In this document: positions 25,375-33,407 of the stretch, piece by piece
How positions within the stretch are numbered: the stretch's first letter is position 1
How the letters are laid out: the number at the start of each line of letters is the position of its first letter
Origin: Pleionea sp. CnH1-48
GTDB taxonomy: Bacteria > Pseudomonadota > Gammaproteobacteria > Enterobacterales > Kangiellaceae
Direction of reading: 5' to 3'
Length of the DNA: 64,000 nt
NCBI RefSeq assembly: GCF_024124665.1
Contig: NZ_JAMXSB010000006.1
Span: forward strand, 248,001 to 312,000
Notes under the pieces: generated by a model
What the model saw: the letters and a program-made list of their open reading frames with translations, nothing else
Database searches by the model: none
Told to the model about the DNA's origin: nothing
Position numbers and translations under genes: made by a program

Positions 25375-26148
25375 TTACCCAGTCCGCATAGCCAACAAGT
25401 AAGGAATATTCATATCCCCAGCATAACGATGAAAACGTTTATCTTTCTTTTCAATTGCTAATATCGACATACGATCAGCCAGTTCATTACCTTCGATCCC
25501 AACGTGCCCATTCACGTGATGGATCTTAATCTCATCTTTTACTTCTTGATACAAAGCATACATAGTTTGAATCAAAGCAAGGTTTTTAATTTCGCCACCA
25601 GATTTTTTCCAGCCTTTTTTCTCCCAGCCAGCAGCCCATTGAGTGATGCATTGGATGGAGTACTTAGAATCACAAAAAATAACAACGCTGCTGTCTTTTT
25701 TAATTTCTTTCTGCGCAATCAACATCGCTTGATGCAAAGCGTTAAGTTCGGCAGTATTATTAGTTCCGCGAGGATTGTATAAACCGTACCATAATTCATC
25801 GAGCACATTATCTCGATAAATCGCAATACCAGAACCTGCATTACCAGGATTCGGGTCACACCCGCCATCAGTAAAAATCTTGGTATCGGCTTTAAGTGCG
25901 TTCACCTCTTCGGCAGTGTAACTTTTTAAACCGCCCTTTTTAGCGCCTGTGCCTTTACTACCACTTGAAGACTTGCCTGCAAAAACTACACTACTGCTGC
26001 CTTTAAACGCCTCTTCGGCTTCAGCTCGAGTTGGGTACGATTTATAACGTGCGCCCGTAAAGCCATCTACCTGCTTTTTACACGACATCCAGTCGGTATA
26101 AATTCCCGGCTCACGCCCTTTCCAAACCACATAGAACTTACTTGCCAT
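25375..26148 (-). CDS. rnhA: Ribonuclease HI with N-terminal viroplasmin/RNA-DNA hybrid-binding domain
   Basis: 257 residues. Residues 1-50 are a caulimovirus-viroplasmin-type hybrid-binding domain (FYVVWKGREPGIYTDW, then GARYKSYPTRAEAEEAF). A glycine/serine/lysine-rich linker leads to an RNase H fold from ~88 with the four acidic catalytic residues D94 (FTDGGCDPNPG), E134 (NTAELNAL), D160 (FCDSKYSI) and D225 (GNELADR). It degrades the RNA of RNA-DNA hybrids (R-loops, primers). The domain layout is that of eukaryotic RNase H1 and some bacteria; classical E. coli RNase HI lacks the N-terminal domain. It is convergent with the TPR-CHAT gene, 16 bp apart, with no obvious terminator between. Confidence 0.94.
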   Translation of the reverse strand: MASKFYVVWKGREPGIYTDWMSCKKQVDGFTGARYKSYPTRAEAEEAFKGSSSVVFAGKSSSGSKGTGAKKGGLKSYTAEEVNALKADTKIFTDGGCDPNPGNAGSGIAIYRDNVLDELWYGLYNPRGTNNTAELNALHQAMLIAQKEIKKDSSVVIFCDSKYSIQCITQWAAGWEKKGWKKSGGEIKNLALIQTMYALYQEVKDEIKIHHVNGHVGIEGNELADRMSILAIEKKDKRFHRYAGDMNIPYLLAMRTG

Positions 26149-26362
26149 AACGCTTTAGCATCCACAAAAATCAATTGGTAAATATTATACGAGGGAACAG
26201 CAACGAAGACAAAAACGACAGCAATCTTGGTAACAACTGCTTCTTTTTCGGTCAGTCTATTAAAATAAGAAGCATCTATCTCATTAGAGCTATTTGATTT
26301 TTGCCTTAGTGCCCAGATTTAACTAAACAATACTTAATACAACAGCCTTAGAGGATCCCTCT

Positions 26363-27364
26363 ATGATTAATGCCCTTGCGGTACAAGAGCCCGGCGGTGA
26401 GTTAACTCCTTATCAATACGATCCAGGCCCACTTCAACCTGACGAAGTTGAAATCGATGTTGCTTACTGTGGAATCTGCCATAGCGACATCAGCGTGATC
26501 GACAACAGTTGGGGCAACAGTCAATATCCTTTGGTACCTGGCCACGAAGTCGTTGGACACATAGCGCAGACAGGTAGCCAGATAACTCATTTAAAGTCAG
26601 GCCAGGCAGTCGGACTCGGCTGGCACTCAGGTTACTGCGGTCATTGCGATTACTGCCATACGGGAGAGCACAATCTTTGCTCGGATTCACAAGCCACCAT
26701 CATTGGCCATCATGGCGGTTTTGCAGACAAAGTGCGCGCCAAGGCCCATAGCGTGGTCCCAATTCCTGACAACATCGATCTAGCCAGCGCAGGCCCGCTG
26801 TTTTGTGGTGGTATTACGGTTTATAACCCCATGGTCCAATTTGATATCAAACCCACCGATAAAGTAGCCGTTATTGGTATCGGCGGTCTTGGTCACATGG
26901 CGCTGCAATTTCTAAACGCCTGGGGATGTGAAGTTACCGCTTTTACGTCCAGCGAAAGTAAACGTCAGGAAGCGGTAAAATTAGGCGCTCACCATACACT
27001 CAACTCTCGCGATACGGATGAGCTTATGGCAGCGAGTGGACGTTTTGACTACATTCTGTCAACGGTCAATGTCAAATTAGACTGGAACCTCTACCTGAGC
27101 ACCTTAAGCCCTAAAGGTCGATTTCATTTTGTCGGCGCGACTTTGGAACCACTGGACATCAGCGTGTTTTCACTGATTGGTGGGCAACGTTCTGTATCGG
27201 GCTCACCAGTAGGAAGCCCTGCAGTGATGAGGCAGATGCTAGAGTTTGCGGGACACCATAAACTGGCTCCAGTCGTCGAAGAATATACTTTTGATCAAGC
27301 CAACGAAGCCATTGCTGCCTTGCGCAAAGGTGATGCTCGCTATCGCATAGTGCTAAAAAAGTAG
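26363..27364 (+). CDS. Zinc-dependent alcohol dehydrogenase
   Basis: A 333-residue medium-chain dehydrogenase/reductase. Catalytic zinc ligands are in YCGICHSD (C36) and PGHEVVGH (H61, E62). Structural zinc cysteines are C92, C95, C98 and C106. The nucleotide-binding GxGxxG appears as VIGIGGLGHMALQF. The closest pattern is the NADP-dependent cinnamyl-alcohol/aldehyde-reductase-like group (YahK/AdhC type), so reduction of aldehydes is likely. It is monocistronic, 214 bp after the divergent RNase H gene. Confidence 0.92.
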   Translation: MINALAVQEPGGELTPYQYDPGPLQPDEVEIDVAYCGICHSDISVIDNSWGNSQYPLVPGHEVVGHIAQTGSQITHLKSGQAVGLGWHSGYCGHCDYCHTGEHNLCSDSQATIIGHHGGFADKVRAKAHSVVPIPDNIDLASAGPLFCGGITVYNPMVQFDIKPTDKVAVIGIGGLGHMALQFLNAWGCEVTAFTSSESKRQEAVKLGAHHTLNSRDTDELMAASGRFDYILSTVNVKLDWNLYLSTLSPKGRFHFVGATLEPLDISVFSLIGGQRSVSGSPVGSPAVMRQMLEFAGHHKLAPVVEEYTFDQANEAIAALRKGDARYRIVLKK

Positions 27365-27496
27365 TTCTCTCATCCCACCACAGCGCTAACAAACATAAAA
27401 ACTGTGAAATAGGTTAGCGCTTTCTTGCCATAAGAATGTAATCTTACTGACATATCATCCTCGACCTCAATGCCAAACTCAGGCGGATAACTGTCA

Positions 27497-29065
27497 GTGA
27501 ATTCAAGCCTCTTTTGGGTGGCCCTCCACCTTAGCCTTATTCTGGTTACTTTTAATAACCTGTTAACAGGCTTACGCATTGCTACTCAAAGCCGACCAGA
27601 AATCATGGTATTAAACGGCTTACTGCCTCAAGGTTTAATGCATCGCTGGCACTACGCAGGCGCCTTAGTCCTGCTCACCATTACCGTTGCTTTTCTTATC
27701 TACCAGTTTGGATTAAAGCGAACAACAAAATCGAGTCAGCCAAACGTCAGCCTTTATCATCGCGTCGTCACCTGGTTTGGCTATCTAACTTTTATCTGCA
27801 TCATGCTTACAGGCGCCGCTCTTTATTGGCAACTACTGCCTAATGCATGGCTCAATGATATCCATTTTTACGCGGCTCTGTGCATCTGTCTTTATATACT
27901 GCTTCATGCAGCGATCTACTTTGTGCAATATGGAATGAAAGTCATTAAGTTTATTTTAGTGACTTCACCCACTAACAGAAAAACTCACGGCGTAATGGTT
28001 GTGGCCACCTTGACACTTGGCCTGCTATTAAACTTTGCATTATCCACACAAAAAACAATTCCTCTTACTGTCCACAAAGTGGATATCAAAGAACTGATCA
28101 ACATTGATGGCCAAGCAAATGAATCCATTTGGCAATCGATTGAGCCTGTTTCTGTATGGACTTATGGTGGTGCTAACTTTGTTGATGGCAGTACGCAAGT
28201 ACAGATAAAGACTATTGAGAATGGTGTCGAGGCTTTTTTTCACATCGAGTGGCAAGATCCCACCAAAAGCTTAAAGCATCTGCCATTGAAAAAAACAGCA
28301 GATGGTTGGCAGATCCAACAGTCTGGCTTCTATCAATTTGATGAAACCGAATTCTATGAAGACAAACTCGCGGTTATGTTATCGGATAGCTGTGATGCAG
28401 GTGGCTCGGCCACCGCTCATTTGGGGCCAAAGCCTTTGAGTGACAAACCTGCCAACTGGCATGGCAAGGGTTACCACTATAGCTATTCTACGAAGCAAAC
28501 AGACATCTGGCATTGGAAAGCCGTTCGAACCAACGATATGATTTTAGCGGATGATAATTTCTTTGGTAAACCACAAACCGCTCGCCCAGGAGATAGGCGA
28601 TATACCGCAGGCTATACTCCAGATGGAAAAGAGTCCGGCGCTTACGTTATGAACTGGAAGTGGTATAACAAAGACATCATTACGCCCAAACGACTGCCCA
28701 AATCCGCACAACAGCTTGCTTCCTTTCAACAGTCTGATAATGCTTCAGCTCTCAACTGGATAATTCCATGGTTTGGATACGAACCATACCAAAAAGCCAA
28801 GGATAATTATCCTATTGGCACCATCATGCCATCCGTGATGTATCGTTCAAACCGATTTGAAGGTGATCGAGCTGACGTTCGAGCCTTCGCCCAATGGAAC
28901 AATGGCAAATGGTCTCTGGAGTTAAGTCGTAAACTGGATACAGGTTCAAACAATGATGTGAAATTGCAATCAGGTGTTTGTTTGTGGATTGCTGCTTTTG
29001 ATCATGCACAAATTGCGCATACACGACACAGTCGCGCTCTGCAACTTCAATGGCAGGATTCATAA
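27497..29065 (+). CDS. Cytochrome b561-like membrane protein fused to ethylbenzene-dehydrogenase-like haem domain
   Basis: 522 residues starting from a GTG. The N-terminal ~190 residues hold five hydrophobic helices with histidines placed as in cytochrome b561/di-haem cytochrome b (MHRWHYAGALVLL; DIHFYAALCICLYILLHAAIYF). After the last helix the periplasmic ~330 residues match the gamma-subunit-like haem-binding domain of ethylbenzene dehydrogenase (INIDGQANESIWQSIE; VQIKTIENGVEAFFHIEWQD; ESGAYVMNWKWYNKD). In complete complexes this domain carries electrons from a molybdenum subunit; no such subunit is adjacent. It shares one base with the following DUF1566 gene (TAATG). It is probably a membrane haem electron carrier. 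Confidence 0.82.
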   Translation: MNSSLFWVALHLSLILVTFNNLLTGLRIATQSRPEIMVLNGLLPQGLMHRWHYAGALVLLTITVAFLIYQFGLKRTTKSSQPNVSLYHRVVTWFGYLTFICIMLTGAALYWQLLPNAWLNDIHFYAALCICLYILLHAAIYFVQYGMKVIKFILVTSPTNRKTHGVMVVATLTLGLLLNFALSTQKTIPLTVHKVDIKELINIDGQANESIWQSIEPVSVWTYGGANFVDGSTQVQIKTIENGVEAFFHIEWQDPTKSLKHLPLKKTADGWQIQQSGFYQFDETEFYEDKLAVMLSDSCDAGGSATAHLGPKPLSDKPANWHGKGYHYSYSTKQTDIWHWKAVRTNDMILADDNFFGKPQTARPGDRRYTAGYTPDGKESGAYVMNWKWYNKDIITPKRLPKSAQQLASFQQSDNASALNWIIPWFGYEPYQKAKDNYPIGTIMPSVMYRSNRFEGDRADVRAFAQWNNGKWSLELSRKLDTGSNNDVKLQSGVCLWIAAFDHAQIAHTRHSRALQLQWQDS

Positions 29066-29712
29066 TGATCATCCGAGCTCTATCACTAATATTTGTTTTT
29101 ATTGTGTTTGCAATCTATGCGGCAATATCAAAACCAGAACTTCCAGAAAAACCAATGTCTCAGCGCTATCAAAAGCTCAACAGCTCAGGACAACCCATTG
29201 CTCCGTGGGCAGGTCCATGGTCTTGCGTTTTAGATCAAAAAACAGGGCTTGTCTGGGAAGTAAAAAACGATGCCGAAAATATCCATGATGCCTACTGGAC
29301 TTACTCCTGGCAGCTCAACAACATGGGTGTAGCTGATCGGGGCGACTGTTACTTTGAACCAAATCGCTGTGATACCGACGATCTCATTCGCCGAGCGAAT
29401 CAACAACAAACCTGCGGTATTCATCAATGGCGTTTGCCAACGAAAGAAGAACTGCTCACTTTAGTCAGCCATGATCTTCGTCCGGGAGAAGCCACCATTG
29501 CAAAAGATTTTTTCCCTCACACCAAGCGCGGTGACTATTGGACATCAACAGCGAACCAACCATTAGAAGGCGCTTTTAAGCATCTAGGCCACGGCGCTTA
29601 CGCTGTTAACTTTATCACAGGTGAAGCCATAATTATTCCTTATCGCAATGCTGCATTTGTGCGACTGGTCGCAGAAACTAAAACAGAAAAGACACTCTCT
29701 TTAATCAAATAA
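29065..29712 (+). CDS. DUF1566 (Lcl-like) exported protein
   Basis: A 215-residue protein with an N-terminal hydrophobic helix (IIRALSLIFVFIVFAIYAAI), either a signal peptide or an anchor. The mature part is a DUF1566/Lcl-type domain: VLDQKTGLVWEVKND, then WRLPTKEELLTLV, DYWTSTA and AFVRLV. These domains are C-type-lectin-like and often extracellular. The frame opens at 29050, but the ATG at 29065 overlaps the stop of the cytochrome gene and has AGGA eight bases upstream, so I use it. The coupling suggests a partner of the haem protein. Three cysteines could form disulphides. Confidence 0.82.
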   Translation: MIIRALSLIFVFIVFAIYAAISKPELPEKPMSQRYQKLNSSGQPIAPWAGPWSCVLDQKTGLVWEVKNDAENIHDAYWTYSWQLNNMGVADRGDCYFEPNRCDTDDLIRRANQQQTCGIHQWRLPTKEELLTLVSHDLRPGEATIAKDFFPHTKRGDYWTSTANQPLEGAFKHLGHGAYAVNFITGEAIIIPYRNAAFVRLVAETKTEKTLSLIK

Positions 29713-29832
29713 AACGCTTTTGCCAATAAAATTGAATTTTGCCAACCGGTACCTTTTCTGCACGACTAAAATGTAATCAAATAGTAAAAATTCTACTGTA
29801 TAGTCGCGCCATCTATTATTCCGGAGACCACT

Positions 29833-32322
29833 ATGAAAACGACAATCTCTCTGGCATCTTTGTTCGCAACGTCGCTGTTTTTTGCCAACCATGCCACTGC
29901 TGCAACCAAACACTACCGAGTTATCTGGGACCAAAACCCTGCAAATAATGCTGTTATCGCCTTTTCACCAGATGGCAGCAGTAACTCTCCTTATGTAAAG
30001 TTTGGCTACTCAACCAACGAGTCACAATGGGCAACTCGCCAGGTAACATCGACCGAAGTATTTCGCAGCTCTTTAACCAGTCACTTTGTTCGTTTAAATG
30101 GTCTTAACGCTAACACGCCAGTTTATTTTAGAGTGTGCGACTCTAGCGGTTGTGGTGATCGATTATGGTTTAAAACAGCTCCCACTGATAATCAACCTTA
30201 TGTAGCCATTGCCGGTGGTGATACACGAACAGGTTGGACTAATCGCCGCCAAGGAAATCAATTAGTTGCTAAGGTTCGCCCTTTGTTTATTATGCACGGT
30301 GGTGACTTTACTAATGCCAATAACGCTTCAGAAATGAATCAGTTTCTGGAAGATTGGCAACTTACATTTTCGAGTGACACCATCGATGGCATAGCCTACA
30401 AACGTGTCTATCCGTTGATTCCTACTCACGGTAACCATGAAGACAACAACTACCAAACCTTGTGTGAAGTGTTTGGTGTTGATTACAACAACGATGGCAA
30501 CTGTAATCCAAGTGACACTTATGGTGGCTTTAATATTTCACCATTGCTTCGAGTTTATACACTCAACAGTCAGTTTAAAAATAGCGGATGGTCCTCCTAC
30601 GCCAGTGCAATGAATAACTGGTTAAGCAGTGACTTACAGTCTAACGGCAGCTCTGCCAAATGGCGTTTTGCGCAATACCATAAACCCATGTTCCCTCACT
30701 ACACTGGCAAGTCAGACAATACCGAGTTATTTAACTGGTGGGCAGACGACTTCTATAACCGAGCGATGAACCTGGTAGTCGAGTCAGACACGCACATCAA
30801 CAAAATTACTCAATCTATTCGCCCTTCCGGTAGTTCATTTACAGCAACGACTTCTGGCGGAACGGTGTACGTGGGTGAAGGCAGCTGGGGTGCTCCAGCT
30901 CGCTCGGCAAATGATCCCAAGTCATGGACTATTGATTTAGCCAGCATCCAACAGTTTAAAGTCATTACCGTCTCCAATGACAATATCGAAGTACGCACCG
31001 CACAGTTTGATAGCAGTGCCAGCACCTTAAGCCGCACACAACGTGCGAATGATCCAACTCTGTTGCCTGGTAATGTTAACTGGTGGAATGCAAATAATAT
31101 CGGCGAAGTTCTGCGCTTAACTCAAAATGCCGATGGCCGCTCAGTAATCGACTCTGGTAACAGTGGTGGTTCTGATTTAGAACTGTCGGCAACGGATGAT
31201 ACGTTTATTTCGAAAACGCAAAGCAGCCAAAACTTTAATGGTAGCTCAGAAGGACTACTTGCCGATGGAAGCGATTCTACTTATGGAGAAATGAAAACAT
31301 TGATCAAGTGGGATTTATCAAACGTTCCAGCTTGCTCAACCATCACCAGTGCAAAAGTTCAATTTAATGTATTTAACCAGTCTGGCGGTGCTTACAATAT
31401 TTACCAGAACTCAAACAGCTGGACAGAAAGCAATGCAACCTGGAACTCTGTTAACGGTTCAAATCATGGCTCATTGATGGCCTCATTTAATCCGAGTAGC
31501 ACCGGCCTGCAAAGCATTACATTATCAAGCCATGGTCTTTCCATCGTTCAGGGTTGGCTACAAGGTAATAACAATGGCGTTATGATTGCCTCGGGTGGCA
31601 CTTCTGATGGGATTGATATCAATTCGAAAGAACAAGGCAATGCTCCGAAGTTGTTATTAAACTATCAAACGGATCCTGATTGTGGAACCCCAGGAGAAAC
31701 AGCACTTACTAATGGTCAGGCCGTGACGGGGATCAGTGGATCAAAAGGTTCTGAAGCATTCTATTATCTGGATGTGCCAGCGACAGCAACTTCTCTTAGC
31801 TTTGCATTAAATGGTGGCTCTGGTGATGCTGACCTTTATGTTAAGTTTGGTAACAAGCCCAGCACATCCAGTTATGATTGTCGCCCGTGGAAAAATGGCA
31901 ACAATGAAACCTGTACTATTAGCAATATTCAGGCAGGTCGCTACTACGTCATGCTAAACGGCTATGCAAACTACTCAGGAACCAACCTGACAGGAACCTA
32001 TTCGGAAGATACCAATACTGGTGGAAGTTTCTCGAAGTCATCATTATCAGGCGCATCGAATGCATGGCTCCACTACACTATCGACGTTCCAGCAGGCATG
32101 TCTTCGCTGTCAGTCAATATCAGTGGAGGCAGTGGAGATGCCGATGTCTATGTGCGTCGAGGCTCTCAACCCACATCATCGAGTTATGACTGTCGTCCGT
32201 GGAAGAATGGCAACAACGAAAGTTGTAGCTTTAACAATCCTGCTGCAGACACCTGGCATATCAGTATTCATGGATATTCCAGTTTTTCGGGCGTTGCTCT
32301 AAATGCTCAATGGAATCCATAG
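29833..32322 (+). CDS. Secreted metallophosphoesterase with DNRLRE and two PPC domains
   Basis: 829 residues. The signal peptide is cleaved near NHATA. A fibronectin-III-like domain (~25-120) precedes a calcineurin-type phosphoesterase with GGDTR, HGGDFTN, THGNHED and ESDTHIN, the purple-acid-phosphatase-like layout. A DNRLRE-type domain follows (~440-610: DDTFISKTQSSQNFN; TLIKWDLS). Last come two pre-peptidase C-terminal (PPC) domains (~625-725 and ~735-829), each with GSGDAD, SSYDCRPWKNGNNE and a final GY. These add-ons are typical of exported marine enzymes and may bind polymers or be removed after secretion. It is likely an extracellular phosphatase or phosphodiesterase. Confidence 0.88.
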   Translation: MKTTISLASLFATSLFFANHATAATKHYRVIWDQNPANNAVIAFSPDGSSNSPYVKFGYSTNESQWATRQVTSTEVFRSSLTSHFVRLNGLNANTPVYFRVCDSSGCGDRLWFKTAPTDNQPYVAIAGGDTRTGWTNRRQGNQLVAKVRPLFIMHGGDFTNANNASEMNQFLEDWQLTFSSDTIDGIAYKRVYPLIPTHGNHEDNNYQTLCEVFGVDYNNDGNCNPSDTYGGFNISPLLRVYTLNSQFKNSGWSSYASAMNNWLSSDLQSNGSSAKWRFAQYHKPMFPHYTGKSDNTELFNWWADDFYNRAMNLVVESDTHINKITQSIRPSGSSFTATTSGGTVYVGEGSWGAPARSANDPKSWTIDLASIQQFKVITVSNDNIEVRTAQFDSSASTLSRTQRANDPTLLPGNVNWWNANNIGEVLRLTQNADGRSVIDSGNSGGSDLELSATDDTFISKTQSSQNFNGSSEGLLADGSDSTYGEMKTLIKWDLSNVPACSTITSAKVQFNVFNQSGGAYNIYQNSNSWTESNATWNSVNGSNHGSLMASFNPSSTGLQSITLSSHGLSIVQGWLQGNNNGVMIASGGTSDGIDINSKEQGNAPKLLLNYQTDPDCGTPGETALTNGQAVTGISGSKGSEAFYYLDVPATATSLSFALNGGSGDADLYVKFGNKPSTSSYDCRPWKNGNNETCTISNIQAGRYYVMLNGYANYSGTNLTGTYSEDTNTGGSFSKSSLSGASNAWLHYTIDVPAGMSSLSVNISGGSGDADVYVRRGSQPTSSSYDCRPWKNGNNESCSFNNPAADTWHISIHGYSSFSGVALNAQWNP

Positions 32323-32354
32323 CAATAAAGCATCGATGATAAAATGCCAATAAT

Positions 32355-32391
32355 AAAAGCCCATTAGCATGACTTGTTGATGGGCTTTTTT
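32355..32391 (+). terminator. Terminator of the secreted phosphoesterase gene
   Basis: Arms AAAAGCCCAT (32355-32364) and ATGGGCTTTT (32380-32389), then further T residues. It lies 33 bp after the stop codon. Confidence 0.85.
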
Positions 32392-32487
32392 GTTAGCTTC
32401 TGATTCCAACTACCTATCATGAGGAATAGGGCCAAAGGATAAAAGCATTTATGTTAGGAACAATTTGAATTAAGTGAGCTGTATATC

Positions 32488-33342
32488 ATGCCTTTTAAAA
32501 CTCCATACACTAAACTTTTTTCCTTCTTATTAATCATAATTTCATTTCCATCCCTATCCCAAAGCCCTCCACCCAACGGACAAGCCATTACTCTTGGTAG
32601 TACCTACCCTATAAACTCAAAAGCTCTAAAGCAAGAAAGGAAAATTAATATTTACCTTCCACCCGGCTATAGCGAAGGCTCCAAAAAATACCCAGTCCTT
32701 TACTTACTCGATGGCGGATTGCATGAAGATTTCTTTCATATTATGGGCATTGCATCGCTAGCGGCAGATTATCGAAAAATACGCCCCTTTATACTGGTCG
32801 GCATAGAAGGAATTAATCGTTATTATGATCTCACAACAAAGTCCATTGTCCCCGAAGATATTAAAAGCATCCCTAAAAATGGCGGCGCGATAAAATTTCG
32901 CCAGTTTTTAATAGAAGAAGTTCAGCCTTTCGTAAATGCTCATTGGCGAGTGTCGGATGAGAGAATCCTTATGGGAGAGTCTCTAGCTGGTCACTTTGTA
33001 CTAGATACTTTCATAGAAACACCTAATGCTTTTAGTGGTTATATTTCGGTAAGTCCTTCAATGTGGTGGAATAATCAAGCGTTGGCGAAAAGTGCTCAGA
33101 ATAAACTCGACCCTCATAAATTATTAAGAAGTGCTCAGCTATTTATCACGATTGGCAATGAAGGTGGTGACATGCGTAAAGCTCTGGATCACTTTGTTGG
33201 AGCTCTTAAAAAACACGCACCTTCAAATCTAGTGTGGCAGTTTTCGCCAATGGAACAAGAAAGTCATGCCACTATTTTTCATCCTGCGGCACTACAAGGC
33301 GTACGTACGCTATTAAAAACGGAGGAAAAAGCGAGTCAGTAG
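32488..33342 (+). CDS. Exported alpha/beta hydrolase, esterase D/IroE-like
   Basis: 284 residues with an N-terminal signal peptide (LFSFLLIIISFPSLS). It belongs to the putative-esterase family (PF00756): YPVLYLLDGG, then GIEGINRYYDLT, and the nucleophile elbow GESLAG with S165. A late histidine in EQESHATIFHPA completes the triad. Family members include IroE/Fes-like trilactone hydrolases and S-formylglutathione hydrolase; export points to a periplasmic esterase. It is convergent with the hybrid sensor kinase and has no operon partner. Confidence 0.85.
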   Translation: MPFKTPYTKLFSFLLIIISFPSLSQSPPPNGQAITLGSTYPINSKALKQERKINIYLPPGYSEGSKKYPVLYLLDGGLHEDFFHIMGIASLAADYRKIRPFILVGIEGINRYYDLTTKSIVPEDIKSIPKNGGAIKFRQFLIEEVQPFVNAHWRVSDERILMGESLAGHFVLDTFIETPNAFSGYISVSPSMWWNNQALAKSAQNKLDPHKLLRSAQLFITIGNEGGDMRKALDHFVGALKKHAPSNLVWQFSPMEQESHATIFHPAALQGVRTLLKTEEKASQ

Positions 33343-33407
33343 GCTTTATCAGAAGCGCATGATTGTTGAGTAGATCCTTATTTATCCAAAACCTAAATCT
33401 ACTCAGT

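Noticed and set aside
33368-33404. Inverted repeat GAGTAGAT/ATCTACTC as terminator between esterase and kinase genes
   Set aside because: Only 8-bp AT-rich arms with a 21-base loop and no clear T-tract.
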